Source: Terebella lapidaria
Lineage: Eukaryota > Annelida > Polychaeta > Terebellida > Terebellidae
Length of the DNA stretch: 64,000 nt
NCBI GenBank assembly: GCA_949152475.1
Contig: OX424555.1
Span: 22,834,868-22,898,867 of the forward strand
Direction of reading: 5' to 3'
Shown here: piece after piece, positions 33,071 to 47,029 of the stretch
Layout of the letters: each line of letters begins with the position of its first letter
Position numbering within the stretch: the stretch's first letter is position 1
Position numbers and translations under genes: made by a program
The notes under the pieces: generated by a model
Told to the model about the DNA's origin: nothing
The model's database searches: none
The model's input: only the letters and a program-made list of their open reading frames with translations

Positions 33071-33290
33071 CGCCAGGAATATATCTAGTTTGAGCCGAGA
33101 GTTTCTAACAAGAATTTTTTTGTTTCTAACAAGAAATTTTTGTTTTCAACAAGACTTTTTGTTTTCGCCAGCATATTTTAGTTTCCAACAAGATTTTTTC
33201 CAACAAGTTTTTTTTTTTGGTTTCCACCAGGAATTTTTAGTTTCTGATAACATTTGTTTTGCTTCCGCCGAGATATTTTGGTGCTTCCAG
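33070..33290. repeat. Degenerate T-rich minisatellite at the inversion junction
   Basis: About ten imperfect repeats of a ~21-25-base unit of the type TTTCYAACAAGAATTTTTTG. It sits exactly where the long repeat changes orientation. Confidence 0.7.
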
Positions 33291-33989
33291 ACAAACGATG
33301 GACTAGGGGTGTACATCAGAAACATACACGGTCAGAGACCTTTGTCCGGGTAATTAAACCACTAAGTGCTAATTTGAATGAGACACCAATTCGCTGAAAT
33401 CTTCCCCAGCAGTTATGTCGGGCGACACTGTTCATTAATGTTTACAATGGACTTGGTAATTAGTATTGATGCCGCAAAATCCACTGTTTAAGACAAAACG
33501 AACATTCATAAGGTATTGGTGCAAAGAATGTTGTCAAGAAAACGGGCATACCTGAAAAGATACTTAACATATTGTGTAGTCGTAGCATTTCTGTGGCCCT
33601 CAGCCCTCAGTGACGGATTTGTTTACAAAGTATTGTAACATATTATGGAATAGATACTAGGCACAATGTAGTCGGCCATTATGTTTAGAGGTATATAACT
33701 ATAACGGGCCATCTCTGGCTTATCCATCTGCGTACATGTATACAAGTACATAGCCCATAGATGATCAAATATCCAATTTGGTAATTGAGGATTGTGTGCA
33801 CACGTATATGTGCAATGCCGACTTTGGTTTATTTCCGTACAACTACAAGTAATTGAAAAAAAGAAGATTGAAATTTCTGAGGCGATTAATATTTAATTAA
33901 AATCCATGAACATTTTCCAGTTCACGTGGAATACGGATGAAATGAATAAAGGTATTCGAGGTGTATATTTCACTAGCCGTGCATGAAGA

Positions 33990-36900
33990 GCGAGCGAGTA
34001 CTAACTCGTAGATATATCCGGTTTTAATCAGGTTGAGGATGCTATTCTCAAGGTGTGTAATCAGCTAAAAATTTAAATCTCAGCAAGTTGTGAACAAGCA
34101 AGTACCTCAACTTAATGTATCGTTGATGTCTGGAACTAATTTCATGGCTGCGTAAATAATAATTCAATCAACAGTTACAATTTGGCGAATGGACATCTGA
34201 TTTTCCACGGCGAAACATCACAATAAACATGGCGGCGTATATTTTCCTTGCACAAGCACCAATCCATGGTGTGTTAACGATGGTACGACGATATATTTAT
34301 GCTTCATATATAAACGTAACATACTGGCTGCACAAGAAATATGAATCATTTTATGTTAACACGTATGTTGTTAATATAACAATGTAAGATCTCAAGATTT
34401 CCTTTGAAAATCACAGGTCGTTTTTACTTGAATGATATGTTCACTAGGGATATCACAAAACAGTCGTGGAATTGTCGTGAAAACCTTCACTACCGATATT
34501 CTTGGAACAACTTCAGTGGAATTTATCATATGGTCCTAATGCTGTCAAATGGCAATCTCAAGCGTCCTCTTCCGGCGCGGAAGTGTCGGCCAATTACTAT
34601 GCTGTTTTTGATTATTTACTTCTCCACTTCTTCACGGGGCCGCGAGTGAACGGTTGTAAATAATGGATGTACAACCCTGATGATCAGTTTACAGATGTGA
34701 GCTATTCTCATAGCTAACAATCAGCAAGATTCTTGTGAAATATTCTTAAATTGTCCTTATGCAGATTGCTCATGTGTGTGTGTGGCCTTGTTATTAGGCA
34801 GCATTAGTAGGTGACTGAAACGTTAGAGGCGGATATCAGTGAATGTAGTCGGGTTACCCATCTTTGTTTAAATGTCCAAGTTCCTCACAACTGAAGGAAA
34901 ATTGTCTTCCCAAGGGAGCTTGGACACTTCAAAAGTGCAATGCGAGATTGATACACTGTTTACAACCAATTACAACCTTGTTATGACCTTGAATTCTTGC
35001 ATTTTCGTTCCCCACTGGCTCCTGAATCTGCGCATGATTCTAAGCAGCAAGGCCACGGGTTTCACTTCAAATTATTGCTCCCTATGTACAGTGGCTCGAA
35101 AAGTCAAATACTCCCTGGGTGAAAAATGATGCGTCCAAATCTTCAGCAGGCCATAAAACACTGGCGAATAGATTGACATAGTTTTCCCATCATTAAGAGC
35201 ATTCCAGTAGGATATATACATTATATCCTACACTCCCATAAAACTGATGGTACCGTCGTCATACAACGTTACACTAAACACACATTTACTTCATACAATA
35301 TCAATATAGGTGTATGTGAAGAGATAGGCGTTCTGCCGGTCCCTATCAATCCCGACATGATCGTACTGTACTAGATCGCTATGTGAACACAAGTCCGACT
35401 GAAATAACACTCCTTCCTTGGCACGTCACGAATGAAATGAGTCTCGTTCACGACCTCTTTCACATTCCGCTACTATATTCCTAGGTCTTGTTGATTTAGT
35501 TCACTTTCATATTCAACTTCTAAACTCTACTGTAATGTCTCCGAGTATCCAATATATGTCTTCTGTCATTGAACTCTACTTCAGAACTACGGGGCAAGGC
35601 TGTGTGTCAGTTATGTCTGGGATTTTCTCGCCTAAAGTTGCGGTGTCGTGTCTGATTGGTTGAGCTCGTGTTGTCATGTCTGGGTGCATGTCTGGGTGTA
35701 TGGAACTGATGAATACGCGCGTACTGTGGTGTGAATGTACATGTATGGACCGTGTGCTGATTCTGTGTCCTGGTATGCAGGACACGAGCATGTGTAAGGG
35801 AGGGTTACGGGCCGTCACAGTCATAAATATTCCACAAGTATCAGAATATTTTTTTGTTAAATGCACTTAAAATATTCATTCACCAGAATAATGCTAACAG
35901 ATGTTTGAAGGCAATGTCGACATAACGTTCAACTTCTAATGTCAAGGCAAATAGTTTAACTCTATGGTCGATATCACAATCAAGATATTGGTGTCAACAC
36001 GACTGTGTGAGACACAATGGACAGTTGGACATCATCAGCTACCTGCATAATTTGAATAAACTTCAAATACACCATGCACTGTATCTTATCATATTACATC
36101 CAAATTTACCTGGACACACTGAGCAATCTGCACAATTTTTGTTTCCTTTTTCATTGTAAGGAAAGAAAGTATTGAGATATCAGAAATGTGGATCTGTTGA
36201 CAGCACTAACGAGTAGATATATCCGTTTTTAATCAGGTTGAGGATGCTATTCTCAAGGTGTGTAATCAGCTAAAAAATTAAATCTCAGCAAGAGGTGAAC
36301 AGGCAAGTACCTGAAACACAGACCAGCTTCTCAAGTTAATGTATCGCTATTGTCTGGAACTAACTTCACGGTTGCGTAAATAATAATTTAATCAGGAGTT
36401 ACCAGTTTGGGATATGTACATTTCATTTCCGTAGCAAAACATTACAACAAGCATGGATGCGTTCATTCATTGTCGGGGCAACATTGTTCGTGCACGAGCA
36501 CCAATCTATGGTCTGTCAACGAGGGTGCAACGATACATTTAGGCTTAACATATAGAAGTAACATGAGCATGTTGTCAATATGAAAATGTAAGATCTCAAG
36601 ATTTCCTTCCGAAATCACAGATCGTTCTTACTTAATTGATATGTCCACTAGTGATCTCACAAAAAGATCGTGGAATTGTCGTGAAACACTACACTACCTA
36701 TATTCTTGGAATCGTTTCAGTGAAATTTATTATAGAGTCCTTATGCTGTCAGATGGCAATCTCAATTAGTGTGTCCTTTTGTGGCGTGGGAGTATTGCCT
36801 ACTTACTTGAACGTTTTTATGTATTTACTTTTCCACAGAGCCACGACTGAGCAATTGTAAATAATAGATGTACAACCTTATTATCGATTTATGGATGTGG

Positions 36901-37290
36901 ACTATCCTTACAGCTGACAATCTGCAGAAATCGTGTGGTCTTTTTATTAGGCAACTCGATGAATTGACACATGAGAGGCAGACTTCAGTGATTGTAGTCG
37001 GGTGACCAATCATTGTCCAAATGACCACGTTCATAGCAAAACGTCCTTCACAGGGGGCTAGGACACTTCCTAACACCAACGCAACATTGACACACTGTTT
37101 ACAACCAATTACAATCTCGCTACGACCTTGGCTCCTCACATTTTGATCTCCCACATGCTCCTGAGCAAAACCATATGTTTTACCCCATATTATCGCTCCC
37201 AATATATATATAGGGAGTATTTGAAAAGTCAAATACTCCCTGGACGAAGGACAATACGTGCCAGATCTTCAATGGACAATGAAACATTAG
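33990..37290 (+). repeat. Internal duplication within the first long unit
   Basis: The block from the ACTAACTCGTAGATATATCC motif (34000) to the GGGCAATACGTCC motif (35120) is repeated from about 36210 to 37250 in the same order, offset about 2.2 kb. Confidence 0.75.
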
Positions 37291-40200
37291 TGAATGGACA
37301 AACAGAGGTATTAAACGTGGAGCTGTCTTATCATCAGGAGCATTCCAATAAAATAAATCTCACTGTACACTCCCATAAAACTGTCAGTACCAACATTATA
37401 TAACATAACCAAAATAATACCTGTGGTCCATACAGTATTCACATGGGTGCAAAAAACAATTTGGTTGATGTACATTTTTCTTAAAGTTATATTAAAGTAT
37501 AGTGTATGAAGTTGCCAGAATTTTCATGTCACAATTAAGATATCAATATTGACGTTAAGATATTGACGACTGCGCGAGACCCGTTGCACTGGTCGACATC
37601 ATTGGCTACCTACAAAACTTGAACAAACTTCAAATACACCACTGTGTCTTATCATATTCCATCTACAATTCCCTAGGCATATTGTAAGGAAAGAAATAAC
37701 AAAAGATAACATTTGTGGATTCAATACATGCATTTGACGAGATGGAAGCTTAAATGAGTGTGAAAGAATAACGACTTGAATATTCCCACACAGATCTGAC
37801 CCGGTACAGATATGCTTATTACAGAATAATGGCTGATGTGGTGGTTTTTCCAGATATTATATAGCACGGGGTGTGATCCTCGTCACATTTTAGAAGTGGA
37901 GATTACCAGATACCACTAACTTGTTATGATTCAATTTCCCCTGCCATTGGTTATTACCAGATCCGGCCGACGAGGAGTGGGTCGAGCAAATTCCAAAAAG
38001 TCTGCGGATCACAATCAGTAACTCTGGACATACATCATAATTGTACGTTCATTCCCAGGGTCTGGTTTCAGGCTATGTATTAGAGTTCACATTGAGAAGA
38101 CAGAGGTGATTTTGCTTACTGTGCATTGGAAAAGGAAACAAATGACGGAATCAACGGAATTTCGAAGTTCCATTAGAATTGAAATAGAATTTCATTAGAA
38201 ATATTGTATTTATTTTATAACTAACCATTTCCTTTCCTAAAAAGAAACATGTGGAGAAGATGTGCATGCCAAGATTCATGATGAATGAATGAAAATATAA
38301 GATATTTTGCCATTGAAGTCAATCCTGCAGTCATTAAATCCACATTTATCACATTCCCAAATTGGATTTGCTCGCACGAATACCACATGTTACTCTTTAG
38401 ATTCGTTCTACTGCATGTATCCACATCTCATTTCCTTTTTTCATTGCACTTGAGATCTATACAGCTAAGTATCATGTTGATCGTCTAAGTTGTTTAAATT
38501 TCGTTCAAAGTAAACAACCTAAAAGTGATATCGATATCGTATAGTTCCATATAAGATTGCTTCCGCAACAAGTAAGAACTATTACGACGTTTTAAATTTG
38601 CCATTGAAGTTTCGTTCAGCCGATTGTGTACTACTCGGAAATATCGCTATCATTTTGTACTTCTTAACCACTGTCCAATACCAGATCAACTATCCTTTGA
38701 TTACACAGTTCAATAATACATTCAATGATACAAGTAATGCAGTAAGAATCTGATACTGTTCGACTGAACACAACACTTGCCTCAGAAAGTCGCAGAATAT
38801 GAACACTGAGCGTCGCCGCCCTCAGGAATTAAGTTTATCTTTGGTGTCTCGTACAGACAAGTACTGTATCAAATTGATGATTTTTTTTTTCGTATGATGC
38901 ACCAGTGTGTTACATAGGTGGAGCTAACAACTGTCATTCAATCTAAACATGCACCGCTCTCAGTGAATTGTGCTGGTACACATGGCCGTTATGGTTGTGG
39001 TGAAGACAAAATGGTCAGGTGTCATTGTCCAGCGTATTTAAACTGTTAAGTAGTGTTTTGAATATTATGTCGCTGAAATCCTCCGCAACAGTTATGCCGG
39101 ACCACACTGTTCAATAATATTCACAATGGATTCGGTAATTAGTATCGATGCCGCAAAATACACTGTTTAAGAGAAACTGATAAATCAGAAGCTCTAAGCA
39201 CAAAGAGTGTCGTCAAGAAAACGGGCAAACTTTAAAACTAATAGATTGCATGTGCATCACTGTGCTTTATCATTTTCATAGCTCTGAGCTTGATGACGTA
39301 CATGTGGATTATAGAAAGATTTGTAACTTACTAGGCATTATGTAGATGACCATGTCATCGAGTTTGAAGGCATATCTATATCGAACCATCTTTGGCGTAA
39401 CAGATCTGGGTACATTTATACAAGTACATAGCCCATAATACGCGTTCGAATATATCCAATTTGGTAAATAAGGCTTGTGTGCACATGTGTTCATAGGTGC
39501 AATACAGACTGTGGTTAATTTCCGTACAACATGTAATTAAAAAAGAAACAGATCAAAATTTTCGAGGTGACTAAAAATCGAATCCATAAATATGTTCAAA
39601 TTCACAATGAATACCTGAGCGAAATTAGGATTATATATTTTCAAGGTGTATATTGCACTCACCATGCATCAGGAGCAAATGAGTTATCTGACTCGATATA
39701 TCCGTATATAACTCGAGTGACCAGCCTAAATTTCAAATCTCAGCAAGAGCTGAACAGGCAAGTACCTGAAGCACAGCCCAGTTCCTTGAACTGATGTATC
39801 GCTATTGTACGGAACTAATTTCACGGCTGCATACATAAAATTTCAATCAGGAGTTACAAACTTGAGATATGGACATCTTCTGTTTCACGGCAAAACACGG
39901 TAGCAACATTTTCGATATGACAATATATATAGGCTCCTCATATAAGTGTAATCTACTGACCGAAAAGAGATATGGACCAGTTTGTGTTAATGCATGGTTG
40001 CTTATTCGACACATTGAAGTCGTAAACAGTTAATTGGTATTTAAGTGGTAATTATGAAAATTGCTATGTTAAAACCTCAAGTTTTCTTTTCAAAATTTCA
40101 AAGCTTCAATTTTTTTTATCAAAAGTTCAAAATACTTCAAAATTCAAAAATGTCTGCTAGTGATCTCACGACATAGTCCAGGGAATTAAGTGAAAACCTC

Positions 40201-43001
40201 ATCTCCCATATCCTTGGATTCACGTAAGCCACATTTATTTATATTATGTCCCAATGCTGTCATACATATGGCAATCTCAATAAGTGTCACCCAATTACTC
40301 GGATGTTTTTTTCTGTATATATCCACTTCTCCACTGGGCTGTGAGTGAACAGTTATAACCTGATATGGTCGTTGTTACAGATGTGCGCTATCCCTAAAAT
40401 GCCTCTAGGTGGAAAGCTCGTGGGTTTGTGGCCTGATTACTATGCAGCAAGAGGAGGTGACATGTGAGAGGCAGACATCAGTGATTAAAGTAGGGTGATC
40501 CGTCCTTGTCCAACTTTCTAACAATTGAAAGAAAATCATCATTCAAAGGTGGCTAATTCAAAAGTCCACTGCGAGATCGATACACCGTTTACAACCAATT
40601 ACAACTTTTTATGATGTTGACTTCTCACATTTCGTTCACAGGCCTCACGTGGTTTTTGATAACTCTAAACAGCAAGGCCATAACCAGTGTCAGCTCGATA
40701 AGTCAATATCTCTCTTTATCATGTTTATGATAAATCTCATAGTGCACCACTGCTGTCCCCATGAATTATTTCCATCTTCGCTACACGTGCTACATCAAAA
40801 TTATAAAAAAAATTCATTCAACACACCAGTGCGGTACATGTGTGAATCTGAAAACTGCCATTTAATCTTAACTATTCACCACTCTCATTGAGCGGTTCTG
40901 TGTGAAAAGGGCACCAAAATACTGGCATCGAAGACGGCTCATTCAATGCACCGACGGTTGATGCATATTTGATGCACGTGTTTGTTTTGATTGTGATGAA
41001 ACCACAGTTTGACGGGTTGACTGTGCTTTCGGAACAACGACAGACTTTGAGTGGACATCAGACACATAAACTGTCAAAGGCCTGTGTCCGGCGTAATTAA
41101 ACTAATAAGTGTTCTTTTGAATAAGACACCACGCCGCTGAAATTTTCAGCAACAATTATGATGGGCCACATTGTTCAATAATGTTTACGATAGACTCGGT
41201 AATTAGTATTGATGCCGCATAATACACTGATTGAGACAAATCGATAATTCATAAATTCTTGGCACAAAGAGTGTCGTCAGGAAAGCAGGCGAACCATAAA
41301 GCTAATAGATTGTGTAGCTGTATCATTTTTATAGGCCTGAGTGCCATGACGCACATATACAGAAAGTATTGCAGCATCTTATGAAACAGTTACTAGGTAT
41401 AATGTAGTCGACCATTTATTACATTTAAATGTATACGTTTACAAATGTATACGTTTTTCAGAAGATTGAATCTTCTGAGGCAACTATTATTCAGAATCCA
41501 TACATATGTTCTTGCTCGTATGGAAAACTGGTGAAATGAATAGCATTAAATTTGGTAATTAAGGCATGTGCGCCTTTGATTTATTTTCGTGCAACAACGA
41601 ATAACAGAGAAAAAGATTGAATCTTCTGAGGCAACTATTATTCAGAATCCATACATATGTTCTTGCTCGTATGGAAAACTGGTGAAATGAATAGCATTAA
41701 GATTTTATGTATTTGAGTTCTATATTTCACAAACCGTGCATGAACAGCAAACAATTTTAACCAACTGGTAAATATATATACGTTTTCAATCAGGTTACGG
41801 ATGCTATTCTCGAGGAGTGTAACCAGCTTGAAATTTAATTCCAAGCAAGTGGTGGGAAGCACAGCTCAGCTCCATCAAATATTGTATCGTTATTGTTTAT
41901 AACTAATTTCCTTGCTGCGTAAATAATTATTTGATCAGGAGTTACAAGCTTTGGGCATGGACATCTAATTTTCCATGGCGAAACGTTACAACAAGCATGG
42001 TTGCGTTTGCCTATTGTCGTGACAATATGTTCCGTGCACAAGACATCGGCTTGTTAATGAGATATTGCTCCTTGTGCACATTGGTTCGAAAAGGCAAATA
42101 CTCCCTGGATGAAGGGCAATACGTCCAAATATTCAGCGTGTAATAAAACACTAAGGAATGAATCGTCAGAGAAAGGATAGAGTTGTCTTATAATTAGTAG
42201 CATTCCAATAGGATAAATTCCATCTTACATTACCACAAACCTGAGAGTATCAGCTTCAGATAACAACCTACAAATACATACTAATAGAATTAATGTGGGT
42301 GTATGAGAATATTTTGGTTAATTTGTTTTTAAATATGGTGAATACCAGTATAAAATTATGGGAATTTATCAAGCCAATGTTAAAACGAAGTTCAACTCGT
42401 ATACACGCTTTTATGAGACCTGGTGGACAGTTGAGCATCGCCGACAACCTGGATAAATTCAACCAACTTTAAATAAACATGGAAACAATACCCAAGTATA
42501 TAGTATCCGAGCAAACAAAACCGAGTCCATAATCCAATCTCAAAGTCCAGTGTCAGGCAAAATCGAGAAAATTTTATTGGAATTTCATGGACCCCCATAT
42601 ATGGCCATGAAGGGGTGAAATCAGGTGTTCCGGAAAAGGTGAACATTTCCTGCCCGACATGTGGCACCCGTCATGAATTCCAAAACATTAACATGCAAAA
42701 AGGTCTTGTAGCATACTTGTAACAGATTTTGTGTACTTATCAACCAGATTGTGATGACGTCCATAGAATTTCTTGAAAGCAGCTATTAGTCTTGGTAAAA
42801 CATATCCCTGTCGCATGTTGACTAGTTGACAGGTTAGAATCTTCATCAATCTCCAACCTTAGGTCTAAATAGTTGGAAAAATTATAGGAGTCTGTAGTAT
42901 CTTTAATTTCAAGAAGTAAATTATTTTCATAGGTTGTTGGGCAGTTGTATACTAATTCCGTCGGGTGTGCAGTGGAGACAACTACATTTAACACACTGTC
43001 T

Positions 43002-43048
43002 GCCCCTGACGACGCCAGTGTGTCTTTGGATAAACTACTTGGTCGGGC
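43002..43048 (+). ncRNA. Hammerhead-ribozyme-like motif, dimer copy 1
   Basis: Order on the plus strand: GCCC (43002-43005), CTGACGA core, CGCC...TTTGG, ATAAAC, loop TACTTG, triplet GTC (43042-43044), then GGGC pairing with the opening GCCC. The core fits the CTGANGA consensus. The G of GAAAC is a T and stem II is weak, so it is probably inactive. Confidence 0.45.
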
Positions 43049-43356
43049 TTTGTTTCTATTGCAAAATGTTGTATTTTTACGGTGTTATTGGCATCATCAA
43101 AATCTGACTGTATCGGTGGTAATAGATTGATACGTACATTCATACCACTGAGTCGGTGTCACTGCTGGCGGACGTTAAATCTGTCCCCGAGGATACCATC
43201 AACTCAGTAGCCTTCTGGCTTGTGATTGGGTACTTATGTACTTGTCATATATATGTTCCATGGGGTTTGTTTCGGATTTCTAAATTATTTTCTGGCCAGT
43301 TGTATACTAATTCCGTCGGGTGTGTAGTGGAGACAACTACATTTAACTCACTGTCT

Positions 43357-43403
43357 GCCCCTGACGACGCCAGTGTGTCTTTGGATAAACTACTTGGTCG
43401 GGC
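43357..43403 (+). ncRNA. Hammerhead-ribozyme-like motif, dimer copy 2
   Basis: Same motif exactly 355 bases further on; stem I, core, loop and GTC triplet are all conserved. Confidence 0.45.
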
Positions 43404-44470
43404 TTTGTTTCTATTGCCAAAATGTTGAATTTTTACGTTGTTATTGGCATCATCAAAATCTGACTGTATCGGTGATAATAGATTGATACTTACATTCCTT
43501 AGGATATATATCATCCAAATAATCACCAAACTTGGGGTTATTTATTGACAATACATCATCTATGTATCGGAAAGTGAAATTAAAGCTACTAGTTTGAAAC
43601 TTGGATACTCCTCTTTGTAGATGTTGGATGTAATCTGATTCATATGAGTATAAAAACAGATCTGCCAATAATGGTGCACAGTTTGTACCCATTGGAATTC
43701 CAATAGTCTGCTGAAATATTCGGCCACCAAACTCCACAAAGATATTATCAATAAGGAAATTAACCATTTTTACAACATCGGTTTCTGTATATATCTATGT
43801 GGAGCATCTGAATCATCTTTAACAAAGTAGGCTGTATTATATTTGACTACAATATACTTATAACGACGTTGTCCTTTTTAGGAGAAAAAGGACTTATGTA
43901 TGAGCTTTAGAAGCTGGGACTTTAGTTCTGAATGAGGTATTGTGGTGTAGAGAGTGGAAAAGTCAAATGTTTTGATAGACGTAACTTTTGAAAGTGTGTG
44001 AGCATGTAGATACTCCAACAAAGATTTGGAATTTTTTAGTGTCCACATTTGGTTGATACCACTTCTAGAGTAGATAGTTTCACAGTATTTTTGGAGACCA
44101 TGTTTAATCTTTGACAATATAACAGTTGGTAGCTTAGAGACAGTTTTTGGGGAACATGATGCCGAGCCTGAAATATACCTTTGTTTGTATGAATTTTTGT
44201 GTAATTTTGGGATCCAGTATAAACTGGGTCGTTTATGATCTTTACATGAAGCAGTGATACCAAAAGAATGCTATACAGACGTGTGATCACATAATATATC
44301 CTGTTTAGATATAGTAATATCCTGGTATGTACGGTTAGAAGTGTTGTTGTTAGAGATACCAAGTTCGTTGAATAGACACTGAATATAGTATGCTTTACAA
44401 ACTAGAAGCTACAGAATAGTAGGAATGGAAAGTGTTAAGAATATGTCCGGAGGAAATGTTTCGCTGTTTT

Positions 44471-44985
44471 TTTTTATTTATGAATTAAATTAATATCTCG
44501 CCTATTATTCCCCAGTGCTCGAGTCTTTACTCCAGGTTTTTATGCGCATATGCCTATATCCTATTTATTCCAAGTGCGATTCTAATATGATTCTATTACA
44601 TCAGCGTTATACGGAAGCGTATTGCTATCAAGGAAATACGCTTCCGTAGCGTTATATCAGCGCGTGCAAAAAATCACTGCCTGGGCTAACAGAGTGACAA
44701 TATTTGCGACCCCCGCTGTACCACACAAACATCCCGGACAGCTGACATGAGACATTGTGAACTACAGTTCAGAGCATAGTAAACGGGCGAAGCCCGCACA
44801 ATAGCGCGCATCATATGTCCACCGTGGAATCACTCCCTGTCCGTCACTGCGGGAGACCTCGCAAAACGGAACCAGTTGAAATTAGTGCGTTTTTAGTATA
44901 TCCGGGCCCGGGGCCCGGACAAAAACAACATTATTGAATGCTTCATCAGCAGGAACAATGAAAAATTTTTCTCGGAAAAATACAT
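44471..44985. other. Foreign insert with strong palindromes
   Basis: This stretch does not match the long repeat, which resumes at about 44985. It contains a hairpin with perfect 13-bp arms (ACGGAAGCGTATT at 44611-44623 and its inverse at 44635-44647) and a GC palindrome at 44901-44919 (TCCGGGCCC, G, GGGCCCGGA). No gene is recognised; it may be a further non-autonomous element or the remnant of one. Confidence 0.5.
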
Positions 44986-47029
44986 CGTACATCATTGGGC
45001 CATATAATATTCCCTCCAGGTGTCCCACGACATACATTGTATTGTGAAAAGAAAGAAAACGTTATACCACATTCATGGATTCGACACACATATTTGATGC
45101 AATGGGAGCTTGAACGAGAGTGGATGTGTAGCGACTCAGCATATTCTGACACAAACATCCGGCCCGGGTCAGATAGCATTGATACAGAATACCTGCTGAT
45201 ATGGTGGCATCACCAGATATTATGTAGCATGGGGCGTGTCGCTCGTCAAAGTTTAGATGCGGAGGCTACCAGACAGGTGCCACTATCATCTAGGCTTGTA
45301 GGATTCAATTTCCCTGGCATTAAACTAAAACTGATAGCAGGGACAGTGCTACTCCCAGTTTGCGACAGTTACGAATGGCGCGAGACTCTACTAATGCAAT
45401 ACTGAAGTATCGATCAACAGGTGTATAAAAGTAGACCCAAATATCCAAACGTGTAGTCTACAACTAAACATTGCTAAAGGAAAGACCCTAATAACGAATA
45501 AATTGATAACCTGCACCAATTTTAAAAATATTATGTCTTATTGGCCTGTCAAATTGGGGATGAAAACGCATCTGAATTATTTATTTAATTTACCAGAACC
45601 ATGTCATAAAATTAACATGCTGATTAGTACGTTTTCATTCCAATATATTATGTCAAGTATATCGTTTATCAGTATTGAGAGTGAGGAGCGCACACCGTTG
45701 ATGTCTCGCAACCTCGTCACAAACACCCCCAACGAGTCCTATTCAGTAACTCTTGGCAGTCACCATACTTTTATGAACTGCTCTCAGGGTGCTGGGTCTA
45801 AACATTAGAGTTTACACTGACATAACGGATATGATTTTATTCTTGTGGAAAAGAAAATGAATGACGAAATCAACAGAATTGCAAAGTTTTCAATAGCATT
45901 GAAATATTTTACATTTCTTATATGATAAGACATCCTATGGTATTCCCTTTGCAAAACACAAAATTGTAAAGAAATTAAAACATCACGTGAACACGAAGCA
46001 AAATATTAGATATCAAGTGGAAACAGTCCTGCGGTTATCGTGGTTATCTAATCCACGTGTTGTCTCTTTTTTTTTTAGATTTAGATACTTTCTACTCCAT
46101 GGACCGACATTGATCCTGGTTCTTACTTTCATTCCACTTGAGATCAAAACATTCTGTTGGTGGCCTAGTTGTTCTTCAATTCTCGCTCAAAATATTAGTT
46201 CAAGATAGGATTCCGTAAAATATAGAAAGAACTATTATGACATTATAAATTTATCATTGAAATTTCAATCAGCGTCATCGCTATCATATCGCACTTCTTG
46301 GGTACTAGGCATCATCAAATCAACAAAAAGTGGATGCTATACAGTCCAATCGAGCAATAGACGATACAATGCGTACAGTAAGATACTGATACAGTTCGGT
46401 TCAATAAACGATAACACCACAAAGTCTCGCAGAGTATAAACACTGAGCATTGCCATCCCCATGCATGGATAAATCTCCCTTTTCTTCAAATTGATGACGT
46501 TTTTTCATAGCATGCACCAGTGTGGTACAGTGTGGAGCTGACAACTGCCATTTAATCTAATCATGCGACACTCATGAATTCACGGATAGTTGGTTTAAGT
46601 ATATTCGATGCACCTGGACATTTGGTTGTGATGGAGACAAATTCTGACGGCTTGATTGTGCTTCCCAGCAAACCACGGACTAGGGATATACATGTATCAG
46701 AAACATAAACAGTCAGGTCATTGTCTGGCATAATTAAACTAATAAGCGCTCTTTTTAAAAAAAAAAACACCAAGTCACTGAAGTCTTCCTCAACAGTTAT
46801 GTCAGGCCACACTGTTCAAAATTTTTTACAATGGACCCGGTAATTAGTATTGATGCCACATGATTCACTATTTAGGACAATTGATCATTCATAAATTCTT
46901 GGCACAAGAAGTGTGGTCAAGAAAACGGGCGAGTGCAGTGACGAAAAATAGCCCTGAGTGCAGTGACGAACTTGTGGCATATTATGGAATAGTTACTGGG
47001 CATAATGTAATCGACCATCATGTATAGAG

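Larger units (their letters stand above)
42925..43494 (+). mobile_element. Retrozyme-like repeat, about 1.6 tandem units of 355 bp
   Basis: Two head-to-tail copies, starting (read on the minus strand) at 43494 with TGTAAGTATCAATC and at 43138 with TGTACGTATCAATC. The repeat interrupts the Penelope-like frame between the residues IYPKE and LEIKDTT. Each copy carries a hammerhead-like motif on the plus strand. Unit size, tandem dimer arrangement and the motif match the published description of metazoan retrozymes. It has no coding capacity; apparent frames containing SAPDDASVSLDK are read from this repeat. Confidence 0.6.
42480..44470 (-). mobile_element. Penelope-like reverse transcriptase element, decayed and 5'-truncated
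   Basis: Minus-strand fragments carry reverse transcriptase motifs in order: PSLYWIPKLHKN near 44240-44200, TFDFSTLYTTIPHSELKS near 43970-43915, GIPMGTNCAPLLADLFLYSYE near 43700-43640, RYIDDVLSINN near 43570-43540, LEIKDTTD...YLDLRLEID near 42915-42850, and KFYGRHHNLVDKY near 42780-42745. The 3' tail contains CATGACGGGTGCCACATGT, known from a widespread invertebrate element of this type. The IPKLHK and TLYTTIP boxes fit Penelope-like elements. It is broken in several places, lacks its 5' part and any visible endonuclease, and is split by the small repeat at 42925-43494. It sits inside the long tandem repeat. Confidence 0.75.

Noticed and set aside
44901-44919. GC palindrome as a transcription terminator
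   Set aside because: No adjacent gene in a suitable orientation, and intrinsic hairpin terminators are not expected in an animal genome.
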